A stretch of DNA of 64,000 nucleotides from CAIMUS01 sp963708455 (lineage in GTDB: Bacteria; Pseudomonadota; Gammaproteobacteria; Competibacterales; Competibacteraceae), in contig CAVPSQ010000003.1 in the NCBI GenBank assembly GCA_963708455.1, positions 352,045 through 416,044 of the forward strand, given 5' to 3'. Each line of letters begins with the position of its first letter. The stretch's first letter is position 1. Below the pieces are notes generated by a model, which saw only the letters and a list, made by a program, of their open reading frames with translations, had not been told where the DNA came from and ran no database searches. Both the position numbers and the translations under genes were made by a program. This document shows positions 20,101 through 28,987 of the stretch, in pieces.

Positions 20101-21396
20101 GCCAAGGGTGAACAGCAGTGGAAAGCTCCCCGCTACCTCGCCTTCGTGCTGCCGGCGGGCGAACCCGATAATGTACAGATGCTCGACCTGGGAGAAGCCG
20201 TGTTCATCGACCGGCGCATTGCGCAGTTCCGGGCGACAATCACCGGCGAACCGGAACAACGGCGTGATCTGGGCGCTCCACCCCCCCTCACCGTGTCCGA
20301 CGGCGACCGCGATGGCCGCGAACTGCGCCGGCTGCTCTTCGATCCCCTGTTGCCGGCCCTGAATGGCCGACAGCAACTCCTGCTTTCCCCCGACGGTGAT
20401 CTTACCCGCCTGCCCTTCGAGGTGCTGCCAACCGACGACGGGCAACGGCTCATCGACACCTACCACCTCAGCTACGTGGCTACCGGCCGTGACGTGCTGC
20501 GCTTTGGCGTCCAACCCACCCAGCAGCCGGCCGCACCGCTCATCGCTGCCGATCCCGATTTCGATCTCAGCGGTGGTAGTGATGTCACCTCCAAGTGGTC
20601 ACTGAAAAAGCTCTTGTTTGGAGCCGGTAAACGGGAAATCCCTGGCAGCGAGGCCGGCGCATTACCCGGCCAGGCCACCGGCCGCCGCTCCCGCGACCTC
20701 GACCGCGCTCACCTGCACTTCACCCCCCTGCCCGGTACCCATACCGAAGGCGAACACCTCGCTAGCCTGCTCCAGGTCCAACCCTGGCTGGCCGGCGCCG
20801 CCCTGGAAGCCAAGCTCAAAGCCCAGCGTTCCCCCCGTATCCTGCATCTGGCCACCCACGGCTTCTTCCTGGAGGATCAAAAATACGATCCTGAGAAAAC
20901 CCGCTGGTTGAGTTTCACCGGCGGCGAGCTGGACCGCCTGGCCGGTCCCGGCCTGGAAAATCCGCTGCTGCGCTCCGGCCTGGCCCTGGCTGGGGTCAAC
21001 ACCTGGCTGCACGGCCAGACACCACCGCCCGCGGCTGAAGACGGCCTGCTCACCGCCGAGGATGTCACCGGTCTCGACCTGCTCGATACCGACCTGGTGG
21101 TGCTGTCCGCCTGCGAAACCGGCCTGGGCGACGTACAGATCGGCGAAGGGGTACTGGGACTGCGCCGGTCCTTCGTGCTGGCCGGCGCCAAGATGCTGGT
21201 GATGAGCCTGTGGAAAGTTCCGGACCACCAAACCCAGGAACTGATGGAAGACTTCTACACCCACTTGTTGCAAGGCCAACCCCGCGCCGAAGCCCTGCGG
21301 GCGGCGCAACTGACGATGAAGGCCCGCCATCCCGAACCGCTGTACTGGGGCGCCTTTATCTGTCAGGGCGAACTGGGGCCGCTGAGCCAACCTTAA
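17113..21396 (+). CDS. DUF4062-STAND ATPase-TPR-CHAT protease
   Basis: A 1,427-residue multidomain protein, intact. DUF4062 spans about residues 15-130 (VRVFISSTFRDMQAERD, VDLRWGV). A STAND ATPase follows, with Walker A GESGVGKS at 264-271 and Walker B LILVLDALNQV. Three 42-residue tetratricopeptide repeats (LGEDHPDTAISLNDLALLY type) lie at about 690-815, encoded by 126-bp near-repeats. The C-terminus is a caspase-like CHAT protease with its dyad present: His1249 in HLATHGFF and Cys1334 in LSACETG. STAND-TPR-CHAT proteins act as ligand-triggered proteases in bacterial conflict and cell-death systems. The next gene starts 15 bp after its stop, so the two are likely cotranscribed. The substrate is unknown; the neighbouring AAA and RHS proteins are candidates. 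Confidence 0.9.
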   Translation: MTTSLTAKPEFQSRIVRVFISSTFRDMQAERDYLVKQVFPELRRRCRERAVEFVEVDLRWGVTEAQAERGETLPICLVEIDNCRPYFISLLRERYGEVPLHIDPELVQAQPWLAEHREASITALEILHGALNNPAMATRIRFYFRDPRYLERLPPDQRAAFSTEDPPVRARLAALKWRIRESHLPLRENYPNPATLGQWLQEDLWQAIDAEYLAGTEPDPLDREAAEHEAFAASWARVYLGREEDLARLDAHIDSADPPLVVLGESGVGKSALLANWVRRYRVAHPDTFLFLHFIGSTPASTDYGALLGRLLGELKRRFRITEELPATAEKQREALPLWLAQAAAQGRLILVLDALNQVEDRDNAPELGWLPGYFPPTVRVILSTLPGRSLTALEQRRWPTLEVHGLDPAERRQVISDYLDQYRKSLDTPRLERLAAAPQTANPLYLRTLLEELRVFGVHEALDRRIGECLSAPTVPALYETVLERLEQDYERDRPHLVQEALTLVWAARRGLYESELLELLGTPETPLPRAVWSPLYLALQESLVSRSGRLGFLHDYLREAVRHRYLGSPDAERARHRRLAAYFNARPLDERQVDELPWQWWQAEEWEALKDCVTDLDRFLELNTETRCYELMGYWRALAGRYDLVETYQAALARYEQTEPPELPLALILNEVARFLHLNARYKASESLLQQALALRRRVLGEDHPDTAISLNDLALLYGAMGDSARALPLAEQALALNRRVLGEDHPSTATSLNNLALLYKAMDDYARAQPLYEQALALKRRLLGEDHPDTAISLDNLAILLAATGQAGAALARMQEAAAIHDRLIGQLFSFASERQRTAYLQDVRSEFDVYLSLVSQHLAAEPGAVRAALALVLRRKALGAEALAAQRDAVLGGRYPALAAPFQELTALRRQIAQQTLAGPGQEPPAVYQQRLAEWTARQEHLEVDLARQIPEMNLSQWLAAADRQAVANTLPRDTALVEFVRFNVFDFQAIPAKGEQQWKAPRYLAFVLPAGEPDNVQMLDLGEAVFIDRRIAQFRATITGEPEQRRDLGAPPPLTVSDGDRDGRELRRLLFDPLLPALNGRQQLLLSPDGDLTRLPFEVLPTDDGQRLIDTYHLSYVATGRDVLRFGVQPTQQPAAPLIAADPDFDLSGGSDVTSKWSLKKLLFGAGKREIPGSEAGALPGQATGRRSRDLDRAHLHFTPLPGTHTEGEHLASLLQVQPWLAGAALEAKLKAQRSPRILHLATHGFFLEDQKYDPEKTRWLSFTGGELDRLAGPGLENPLLRSGLALAGVNTWLHGQTPPPAAEDGLLTAEDVTGLDLLDTDLVVLSACETGLGDVQIGEGVLGLRRSFVLAGAKMLVMSLWKVPDHQTQELMEDFYTHLLQGQPRAEALRAAQLTMKARHPEPLYWGAFICQGELGPLSQP

Positions 21397-21411
21397 TGCC
21401 AGGACACTGCC

Positions 21412-22995
21412 ATGCGTTTCTTCAACACCGCCGGCCCCGTTGATTGCCAACGGCATTACTGCCTGCCACCACTGGAGCGACTGAAACTCAACCAGGTGCT
21501 GCCGCTGATCGAGCAGCAGAAATATTTCGTCCTGCATGCCCCCCGCCAGACCGGCAAGACCTCTTCCCTGCTGGCGCTGATGGATTATCTGAATACTCAG
21601 GGACGGTACCACTGCCTGTATGTCAATGTGGAGGTGGGCCAGTCGGCCAGGGAGGCGGTGGCAGACGCTTTGCAGGCTATCTTGAGCGAATTGGCCTCTT
21701 GGTCCAGGATAATACTCAATGATAATTTCATTGACGACATCTGGCCGGCAGTCCTGGCTAAGAGCGGGGCGCATGCCGCCTTGGGAGAGGTACTAAGCCG
21801 CTGGTCGTCGCACGACCCCAAGCCGCTGGTTCTCCTGATCGATGAGATCGATGCCCTGGTGGGCGATACTCTGATTGCCGTGCTGCGGCAATTGCGGGCC
21901 GGCTACGCCCGGCGTCCCCACCATTTCCCACAGAGCGTGATTCTCTGCGGCGTGCGGGACGTGCGCGACTACCGCATCCACTCCACCAGTGAGAAAGCCA
22001 TTATCACCGGTGGCAGCGCCTTCAATGTCAAGGCCAAGTCCTTAAAGTTGGGCGATTTTTCCCGCCCGGAAGTGGAGCGGCTGTATGCCCAACACATCGA
22101 CGAAACCGGACAGATCATCCATCCTGATGCTCTGGAACGGATTTGGGAACTGACCCAGGGCCAGCCCTGGCTGGTCAATGCGCTGGGCTACGAGACCTGT
22201 TTCGAGATGGAGGCCGGCCAGGATCGCCAGCAGCCTATCACCGGGGAACTGGTGGAACAGGCCAAGGAAAACCTGATCCTGCGGCGGGAGACGCATCTGG
22301 ATCAGTTGGCCGACAAGCTCCGGGAAGAACGGGTGCGGCGGGTGATAGAACCGGTGCTGGCCGGTAGCCGCCTGGCGGAAGATTTCCGCCAGGACGATGT
22401 GAACTATGTAGTGGACCTGGGGTTGATCCGTCGGGACATCGCGGGTGGGATTCGGCTGGCTAATCCGATCTATCAGGAGGTCATTCCCCGGGAGTTGGCC
22501 TGGACCATTCAATCCGGGATAGCCGAGCAGGTGGCCTGGTATGTCAATCCCGATAGCCGGTTGGATATGACCAAATTATTGGCGGCCTTCCAGGAATTCT
22601 TCCGCGAGCATTCCGAACACTGGGTGGAACGCTTCCAGTACAAAGAGGCCGGCCCGCAACTGCTGCTGCAAGCCTTCCTGCAACGCATCGTCAACGGCGG
22701 CGGCCGGATCGAACGGGAATACGGCCTGGGACGGATGCGCACCGATCTGCTGGTGATCTGGCCTTATCCCGGCGGCGTGCAGAAAGTGGTGATTGAACTC
22801 AAAGTTCTGCACAAGACGCTGGAGCAGACTTTGACGGCAGGGCTGGAGCAGACCTGGGCCTATCTGGATCGTTGCGGAGCCGATGAAGGACATCTGGTGA
22901 TCTTCGACCGCACGCCGGGTAAACCCTGGGAGGAGAAGCTGTTTCAACGGCAAGAGTCCAGCCACAGCCACCCGATCCAGGTGTGGGGGATGTGA
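21412..22995 (+). CDS. AAA ATPase with C-terminal PD-(D/E)XK-like domain
   Basis: 527 residues. Walker A APRQTGKT is at 43-50 and Walker B VLLIDEID near 140-147. A winged-helix-like region with DLGLIRRD follows. The C-terminus has RTDLLVIWPY then VVIELKV (about 443-465), the D...ExK spacing of restriction-endonuclease-fold domains that accompany this 'AAA-ATPase-like' group. AGGA lies seven bases before ATG 21412. It follows the CHAT protease by 15 bp, and a signal-peptide RHS gene comes 78 bp later, so all three may form one operon. Relatives are common in anaerobe and symbiont genomes, with no settled function. Confidence 0.75.
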   Translation: MRFFNTAGPVDCQRHYCLPPLERLKLNQVLPLIEQQKYFVLHAPRQTGKTSSLLALMDYLNTQGRYHCLYVNVEVGQSAREAVADALQAILSELASWSRIILNDNFIDDIWPAVLAKSGAHAALGEVLSRWSSHDPKPLVLLIDEIDALVGDTLIAVLRQLRAGYARRPHHFPQSVILCGVRDVRDYRIHSTSEKAIITGGSAFNVKAKSLKLGDFSRPEVERLYAQHIDETGQIIHPDALERIWELTQGQPWLVNALGYETCFEMEAGQDRQQPITGELVEQAKENLILRRETHLDQLADKLREERVRRVIEPVLAGSRLAEDFRQDDVNYVVDLGLIRRDIAGGIRLANPIYQEVIPRELAWTIQSGIAEQVAWYVNPDSRLDMTKLLAAFQEFFREHSEHWVERFQYKEAGPQLLLQAFLQRIVNGGGRIEREYGLGRMRTDLLVIWPYPGGVQKVVIELKVLHKTLEQTLTAGLEQTWAYLDRCGADEGHLVIFDRTPGKPWEEKLFQRQESSHSHPIQVWGM

Positions 22996-23072
22996 GTGGC
23001 GCGAGAAGCAGGCCCTATCCAAAGAGAAACACTAACTTGATACTCCACTTTATTCTAAAGGAGGCCACAGCC

Positions 23073-26000
23073 ATGTTGACAGGGGTGCGTATTATCAGCA
23101 TTTGTACAACTCTGGTGGTTGGCGGCTATAGCACCGTCAGCCTGGCGACCGAGCGTTCTGGCAGCCAGGAAGCCACTTCTGCCATCGAATGGCAACGGAA
23201 CTATGATGACCAGGGGCGTGTTATCGAACTGCGTGGACCGGGAGGTAAAACTACCAGGATCCAATATACGAACGACAAGGATGGTCGTCTTAAAATGGTA
23301 ACCAAAACTTACTCCGACGGCACGAAGGTAAGCTATGACTATAACCCGTTCGGACGCCGGATCGGCATGACCGATGCTTTGGGCAACGTGCGTTACGAAT
23401 ACGACGGCTTTAACCGCCTGATCGCCGTCCGCCGGCAGGACAGCCCCGCCATTACATACACCTACGACACCCTGGACCGACTTCAGTCCATCAGCGTGGA
23501 TAAAGAATTCACACTCACTTACTCCTATGATTTTCTGGGAAGGCTGGCAAAGATGGACACCCCGGCAGGTGTCATCAGCTACGAGTACCAGAATGGTCAG
23601 GGACAGGTCATCCGCACGCTGCCCAATGGTATTCGCACGGTTTGGGAGTACCACCCGAATGGCCACCTGGCTGCCATCACCCACGTGAGAGCGGATGATC
23701 ATATTCTTGCTCAGTTTAATTATGATTACCAGCCTGATGGTCTTATCAAACAGATTACCGAATTATCTCTTCAAGGTAAGCGAGTCATCGACTACCAGTA
23801 CGACACAGCGCAGCGGTTGACGGCTGTTACTGACTCTCAGGGAAGCAAAACCGAATACCGGTATGATGAGGTGGGAAACCGTACTGCATTAACTGCTGCT
23901 GGTGCGCCAACCGTCTTCAGTACCCATGACTGGGCTGGAAGACTGGTCAGCCAGGATGGTCAACCTTGTAACTATGACTTGGCGGGCAACCTTGTATCGT
24001 GCCTGGGTAGACTGGGAAATGCCCGGTTTGAATATAACGGCGCGAATCTACTGAAAACGGTTGTTACCGAGAAAGAATCCATTCAGTATCAGTATTCTGG
24101 CGATGACAGGCTGATTACGCGGATGAATGGCAAGGAAAAAACTTTGTTTATCGTAGATTCATTAACAGATAACTGGCGACCTTTAATGGCTATCCATTCC
24201 AATGGAGAACGGACCGTTTATCTATGGGAAGGGGATATGCCACTGGCTACTATTACGAATGGTGATGCACAATTCTTCCTGCATGACCATCTTGGTTCGA
24301 TTCGCTATGTCACCGACCGTAAAGGACAGCCAATCTTCAAGTCGGATTACAGCCCATTTGGGGAACCGCGCCAGAGCGTCGATGGCAAGTTGTTGCAACC
24401 CGGCTTTACTGGACTTTTTCTTGATTCCGATGCTCAGCTTTACTTAACGCGCGCCCGTGCTTACGATCCGGCGCTGGGCCTGTTCCTGCAACCGGACCCA
24501 GAAAAACGTATCCCGTTCGGCGCTCAGGCAGATCTCTCACTGTATGACTACTGTGGAGATAACCCGGCTAATTGGATTGACCTCAGCGGATTTGCTCCCG
24601 ATTGCTCTTGGGATTCTACGTGTTCTCTTCGTAGAGATCTGTCACCCCCCGTTCCTCAGATAGTATTTCCACGTCCGGCCCCATCACTAACCTTCTCAAC
24701 TTTCAAGTTCAGAGATTTATATCTGGCGCACATTGAGGCTGGAGCGCGTTTGAGAGCAAGGTTCGGTTCCGAGCTACTGGCGCCTTCGGGCCGTCTCTTT
24801 GAGGAACAGGCTGACGAGATGATCTTTGAAAAACTTATGGAGGAGGTTTTTGGAAAAGCTAATCCATTTCTTAGTTCGGTTAGTTCAATGGCTCGTGATG
24901 TAGGGCTTGAAATTAACAAGACATTCGTAGCAACTGTGAGAGCTAATAGACCTGATCCTTGGAGAGAAGAGGGTGGATGGACTTCCTTAGATAAGCTGAA
25001 ACAATGGGAAGGAAGAGCGCGTCAGGAAATCGATACCTTAAAAGCAAATCAATTCTCAGGTAGTTCTTATGCACAGTCCAGAAGGTCACAAAGTCCGATC
25101 TCCGCCTTGAGAGAATCGGATGACCGTAGCAAGAAAGTTGGCGGACAACCTCCGGGAGGTGGCGGTGATGGCGGCGGTAGCCTTGGTGGTCTCAATGTTG
25201 GCAGTGGAGGTAAGGGTCCACCGATGTCACCAAGCAATGTCGGCGGCATCTATCTGCGTGGCGCCGGCAAAGCCCTGGACGGTCTGGGCCTGATTACCGG
25301 CATTGCCCTCGATGAAAACAACGGCCGCCTGATTCTGCTTGCCGATGGAAAGAATACGATCAATCTACCCCCCTTGCGGCTCGAGGATGTGGTCACCATT
25401 TTCCGCAGTGTCTACGAACACGGTGACGGACCGTGGGTGTCCATCGATCCGGATCCACAGAATCCGCGGGGACCGCTGATGCACGTTCGGTATGGACCCG
25501 GAACGGAGAACAGTTACGCCGGCTGGATACTGTTTGAAGCCGACCGGGTCATGAAGAATTACAGCCTGGGCTACGACAATATCAGCCGCAAACCGATACA
25601 ATCGGCAGTGCAGAATTACCAGAATCTGTTCGATCTGGGTTTTTCCAACAGCGGCGACGACCATAATCAACCCACCTGGGAACGCTTCTGGATCGTGCCC
25701 GCCGCCAGTAACCGCCAGCAGACGGCGAACCGCCAACTCACCCTGCTGGACGTTCCCCTCAAGGTCAATACTCAGCGCATGGAACTGCGCAACGGCAAAC
25801 TGGAGCCCGCCGCCAATCCCGAACCTTCCAAAGAGGCGGACACCTTCGCCCGCTGGTTCAGCCAGCACTACGATGACATCGCCCGTGAAGCGCTGGCGCC
25901 GCCACCCCAGGAAAGCGGAGTGGGGAACCCGGTCGCTTTCTACACCGAACTGCGCCGCATCGCCCTGATCGTCGCCATCGCCGAGACCCTGCGCGCACAG

Positions 26001-28106
26001 GGTGTGCCGCTGCCCGCCTGGATGCGCGATTATCCGGTCAAACCGATGCCGGTCCTGGCCACCACGCCGTCCCTGGTCGTGACCAGCTCGCAGAAAACCA
26101 CTCAGCAAATCAAGGAAAACAGGACTGCCAGAACCGTTACCCTGACTCAGACTCGGCAGATTTATGGCGGCGTGCGCCTGGCGCCGGAAGATCAGGCGGT
26201 TCACATAACGACTGCCGCACCCGCAGCGGAAGCACTGGCGCCGGCGCTGGCGAAAGCCATCACCAATACGCCACTGCTGACGCCGGTAAAAGTCACTGCC
26301 TCCGGAAACGCTTACCAGGCGGTCGCCTTGCCAGGAGATAACAGCCGTGACCTGGGCGCTCAGCAATTGACAGCGACCGATTTGATCGTGCCTGTGCAGG
26401 CCGGTCGGCAGATCGCCCTGACCCGCCATTTCCACTCCTTCTTCCAGCCCAGGGATATCTTCAGCGGCGTCTGGACCCTGGACCTGCCTCGGCTGGAAGC
26501 CCAACAACAGCCCATCCAGCGCCACGGCGATGCGGCGGAGTATCGAACCGTCTACCAGCTTTCCAGTCCGCTGAGCACCTGGCAGGGCCGTTTCTCGCAG
26601 ACCGGACGGGTGCCGGAGGTGAATGCCGAGTTACTGGTTCCGGACAGTCCCGGCGCCCTGCTGGGGATCGGCAGCGAACAGAATGCGCAGATCGGTTATC
26701 CGACCCGGGTCCTGCTGTTCCGTGACGGGCGCCGCTGGTATTTTGACGAGGCCGGTCAATTAGCCGGCTGGACGGAAACTCCCTTGACCGTGGTCTATCG
26801 GCGGGACAAAGCCCAGCGTCTCCAGCGCATCGAAGGCTGGTATGGCAATGACCTGCGCGCGGATATCGTCCTCGGCTATGACGAACAGGGCCGTCTGATC
26901 TCGGCCAAGGGCAGCAACGGCGAAGCAGTCCGTTACCGCTACGATCCAGCCGGCCAGTGGCTGGAGGTACAGGGACCGCAGGGCGCGGTGCGCTATCAAT
27001 ACAGCAACGGTCTGGTCAGCACGATCGAACAAGGTGGTAAACCGGTGGTCACCTTCACCTACAACGAGCGCGGCCAGGTACAGCAGGAACAGCGGGCCGA
27101 TGGTTCGACCCTGGCCTATACCACGAGCACCACGCCCCAAGGCGTTACCGTGTCCGCCCTGCAGAACGGCAAGGCCGTGGAGACGGTTCAATACGATACC
27201 GCCTATCGGCCGGTGCGCCGGGTGCTGGCGGATGGCAGCCGCATCGACTGGCAGAGCCGTGCGGGTGGTGCGCTGGAAACCACCCTGACCCTGCCGGAAG
27301 GCGGACGCTATGCCATCACCCGCTCGCCCGATGGCAGGCAGGATACCTGGCAGATTCCGGAAGGTGGCAGTTATGTTACCGAGTACGATGACGCCGGCCG
27401 CCTGAGCACACTGCGCCAGGGTGATCGCCTGCTGGTGCAGCAGCACTGGCAGCCGGATGGTCAGCCGGCGACTGCTACCTATGAATCGTTTGCGACGCAT
27501 CCGCACTATCGGCAGGACGGGCTGCTCGACCAGGTGCTGATTACGCCGCCGAACGCCGGTACCCGTTTCGACCGTTGGCTGCAGATGGACTATGACGAAC
27601 TGGCCCGCCCGGTGGCCTGGAAGGATTACAGCGGCGCCGAGGTACAGATCGGTTATGACCCGCAGGGCCAATGGGCCGGCTATACTGCAACCCGGAACGG
27701 CCGCCAGCAGGGTGTCAGGATCAGCCGTAACCCGGATGGGCAGGTGAGCCAGGTGGAAACCAGTTGGGGTTATCGTCAGGCTAATCGCTATGATTCCAAA
27801 ACGGGTGAGCTGCGGCGAGTCGAACTCAGTGAGGGGAAAAACACAGCTTCGATTGAGCTGGCACAGGGGCGGCCTCAGAAAATCCAGCAGTTCGATGGCG
27901 GCCAGTGGGTGGTGTCTTACTACGGACCAGGCCAACAGGATGGGCAACTCAAGACAATCCACACGCCTGATGGTTTGAACCTCGACTATGCCTACGATGC
28001 GGACGGCCGGCTTACCGGCGTCAGCATCGGCGCTGTCTACCAGGTCGAGTACGGCTACGACAAGAAGGGGCGCTTGACGCGGATTGCCCAAATGCCGGCG
28101 CAGTGA
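23073..28106 (+). CDS. Giant exported protein: RHS core + unknown module + second YD block
   Basis: 1,677 residues. AAGGAGG eight bases before ATG 23073 sets the start, 30 codons inside the longest frame, and yields a signal peptide (MLTGVRIISICTTLVVGG). Residues about 40-510 are YD repeats ending in a full RHS core: DHLGSIRYVTD near 404, YLTRARAYDPALGLFLQPDP near 465 and NPANWIDLSG near 497. Residues 510-715 are unlike known families and end in a Gly-rich linker. Residues 720-985 form a module (GGIYLRGAGKALDGLG, FEADRVMKNYSLGYDN, MRDYPVKPMPV) I cannot name with certainty. Residues 1100-1677 resume with HFHSFFQP, a beta-rich part and another YD block. Usual RHS toxins end soon after the core; here more than 1,100 residues follow. 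Confidence 0.8.
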   Translation: MLTGVRIISICTTLVVGGYSTVSLATERSGSQEATSAIEWQRNYDDQGRVIELRGPGGKTTRIQYTNDKDGRLKMVTKTYSDGTKVSYDYNPFGRRIGMTDALGNVRYEYDGFNRLIAVRRQDSPAITYTYDTLDRLQSISVDKEFTLTYSYDFLGRLAKMDTPAGVISYEYQNGQGQVIRTLPNGIRTVWEYHPNGHLAAITHVRADDHILAQFNYDYQPDGLIKQITELSLQGKRVIDYQYDTAQRLTAVTDSQGSKTEYRYDEVGNRTALTAAGAPTVFSTHDWAGRLVSQDGQPCNYDLAGNLVSCLGRLGNARFEYNGANLLKTVVTEKESIQYQYSGDDRLITRMNGKEKTLFIVDSLTDNWRPLMAIHSNGERTVYLWEGDMPLATITNGDAQFFLHDHLGSIRYVTDRKGQPIFKSDYSPFGEPRQSVDGKLLQPGFTGLFLDSDAQLYLTRARAYDPALGLFLQPDPEKRIPFGAQADLSLYDYCGDNPANWIDLSGFAPDCSWDSTCSLRRDLSPPVPQIVFPRPAPSLTFSTFKFRDLYLAHIEAGARLRARFGSELLAPSGRLFEEQADEMIFEKLMEEVFGKANPFLSSVSSMARDVGLEINKTFVATVRANRPDPWREEGGWTSLDKLKQWEGRARQEIDTLKANQFSGSSYAQSRRSQSPISALRESDDRSKKVGGQPPGGGGDGGGSLGGLNVGSGGKGPPMSPSNVGGIYLRGAGKALDGLGLITGIALDENNGRLILLADGKNTINLPPLRLEDVVTIFRSVYEHGDGPWVSIDPDPQNPRGPLMHVRYGPGTENSYAGWILFEADRVMKNYSLGYDNISRKPIQSAVQNYQNLFDLGFSNSGDDHNQPTWERFWIVPAASNRQQTANRQLTLLDVPLKVNTQRMELRNGKLEPAANPEPSKEADTFARWFSQHYDDIAREALAPPPQESGVGNPVAFYTELRRIALIVAIAETLRAQGVPLPAWMRDYPVKPMPVLATTPSLVVTSSQKTTQQIKENRTARTVTLTQTRQIYGGVRLAPEDQAVHITTAAPAAEALAPALAKAITNTPLLTPVKVTASGNAYQAVALPGDNSRDLGAQQLTATDLIVPVQAGRQIALTRHFHSFFQPRDIFSGVWTLDLPRLEAQQQPIQRHGDAAEYRTVYQLSSPLSTWQGRFSQTGRVPEVNAELLVPDSPGALLGIGSEQNAQIGYPTRVLLFRDGRRWYFDEAGQLAGWTETPLTVVYRRDKAQRLQRIEGWYGNDLRADIVLGYDEQGRLISAKGSNGEAVRYRYDPAGQWLEVQGPQGAVRYQYSNGLVSTIEQGGKPVVTFTYNERGQVQQEQRADGSTLAYTTSTTPQGVTVSALQNGKAVETVQYDTAYRPVRRVLADGSRIDWQSRAGGALETTLTLPEGGRYAITRSPDGRQDTWQIPEGGSYVTEYDDAGRLSTLRQGDRLLVQQHWQPDGQPATATYESFATHPHYRQDGLLDQVLITPPNAGTRFDRWLQMDYDELARPVAWKDYSGAEVQIGYDPQGQWAGYTATRNGRQQGVRISRNPDGQVSQVETSWGYRQANRYDSKTGELRRVELSEGKNTASIELAQGRPQKIQQFDGGQWVVSYYGPGQQDGQLKTIHTPDGLNLDYAYDADGRLTGVSIGAVYQVEYGYDKKGRLTRIAQMPAQ

Positions 28107-28215
28107 TAGCGCAGTTGTATGTGGCCGGAACGAGGCGGTTTCCTGGAAAACCACGACAGGCCATGTTATCGTTTGCCCGTATTCCGGCTTTGGGGAGAAA
28201 TTATCATGGTACAAC
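28107..28215. other. Short gene-free spacer
   Basis: About 110 bp between the RHS stop codon and the first 172-bp repeat. I see no gene or clear terminator hairpin followed by T residues. Confidence 0.4.
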
Positions 28216-28387
28216 GTAACTACTCAGGTCCCCCTACGGTTGTCAACAGGGTCTATCCAGTTTATAGGTGAGCGCCAGTGCGCCTGTTTGGAGTTCCGCG
28301 TTTACGCGGTCCAAGACCGGCTGAAGCCGGAACTCCGAACTCTCGAAGCCAGCAGGAGGTGGAACTCCGAGCCTACCTGAGTAGTTA
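28216..28387. repeat. 172-bp MITE-like unit, copy 1
   Basis: Starts with GTAACTACTCAGG and ends with its reverse complement CCTGAGTAGTTA, giving short terminal inverted repeats. The interior carries a long imperfect hairpin (GGAGTTCCG ... CGGAACTCC). An identical copy follows after eight bases. No coding capacity. Confidence 0.85.
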
Positions 28388-28395
28388 GAATTATT

Positions 28396-28567
28396 GTAAC
28401 TACTCAGGTCCCCCTACGGTTGTCAACAGGGTCTATCCAGTTTATAGGTGAGCGCCAGTGCGCCTGTTTGGAGTTCCGCGTTTACGCGGTCCAAGACCGG
28501 CTGAAGCCGGAACTCCGAACTCTCGAAGCCAGCAGGAGGTGGAACTCCGAGCCTACCTGAGTAGTTA
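28396..28567. repeat. 172-bp MITE-like unit, copy 2
   Basis: Sequence-identical to the unit at 28216-28387, in the same orientation, with the same TAACTACTCAGG ends. Identity of the two copies implies a very recent tandem duplication or ongoing homogenisation. It ends 27 bp before the next start codon and could influence its expression. Confidence 0.85.
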
Positions 28568-28594
28568 CGATTTGGCTAACTTAGGAGATCCCCG

Positions 28595-28936
28595 ATGGCG
28601 ACGCAACGATTTGTTCGCTTGAATGGTTATCGCGAAGAAGTTCACTTTGCCCTGGATATGGGGGAAGGTCCTTTGTTGCGACATGGGCGTGAACGGTTAT
28701 CGCAGGCGGTACTGACGCCAGCGGAACAGGCGGAACTCGCTGAACTGGACGCGGATGTCATCGATACAGTGCTGGTACTGGATGAAGTGGCATCGTATTT
28801 ACTGGATGACGATCCCGCTCAACCTCTGACCCATTGGTGGTGGCACCTCGGTAAGTTGCGTACAGGTACTTACCCGGCTGACTTGTTGCCGCCGCCCCTA
28901 CGCCTCATTTACCAGCAGCGGCGCCATGCTGCCTGA
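28595..28936 (+). CDS. Small hypothetical protein, 113 aa
   Basis: Starts at ATG 28595 with AGGAG eight bases upstream. It is an acidic, helical protein (ADVIDTVLVLDEVASYLLDDD) with an aromatic patch THWWWHLGKLRTG. No signal peptide, membrane segment or known motif. I do not recognise the family. It stands alone between two repeat clusters; coding quality and the ribosome site make it a real gene. Confidence 0.65.
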   Translation: MATQRFVRLNGYREEVHFALDMGEGPLLRHGRERLSQAVLTPAEQAELAELDADVIDTVLVLDEVASYLLDDDPAQPLTHWWWHLGKLRTGTYPADLLPPPLRLIYQQRRHAA

Positions 28937-28987
28937 GTGACAGTGGTTTCAGCCTCAAAACGTTATACAAACCGCTCCAAGGCGCCT

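Noticed and set aside
25365..28214. Long minus-strand ORFs opposite the intact RHS gene
   Set aside because: Open by codon bias only; composition is reverse-complement-like and the plus strand carries clear YD repeats.
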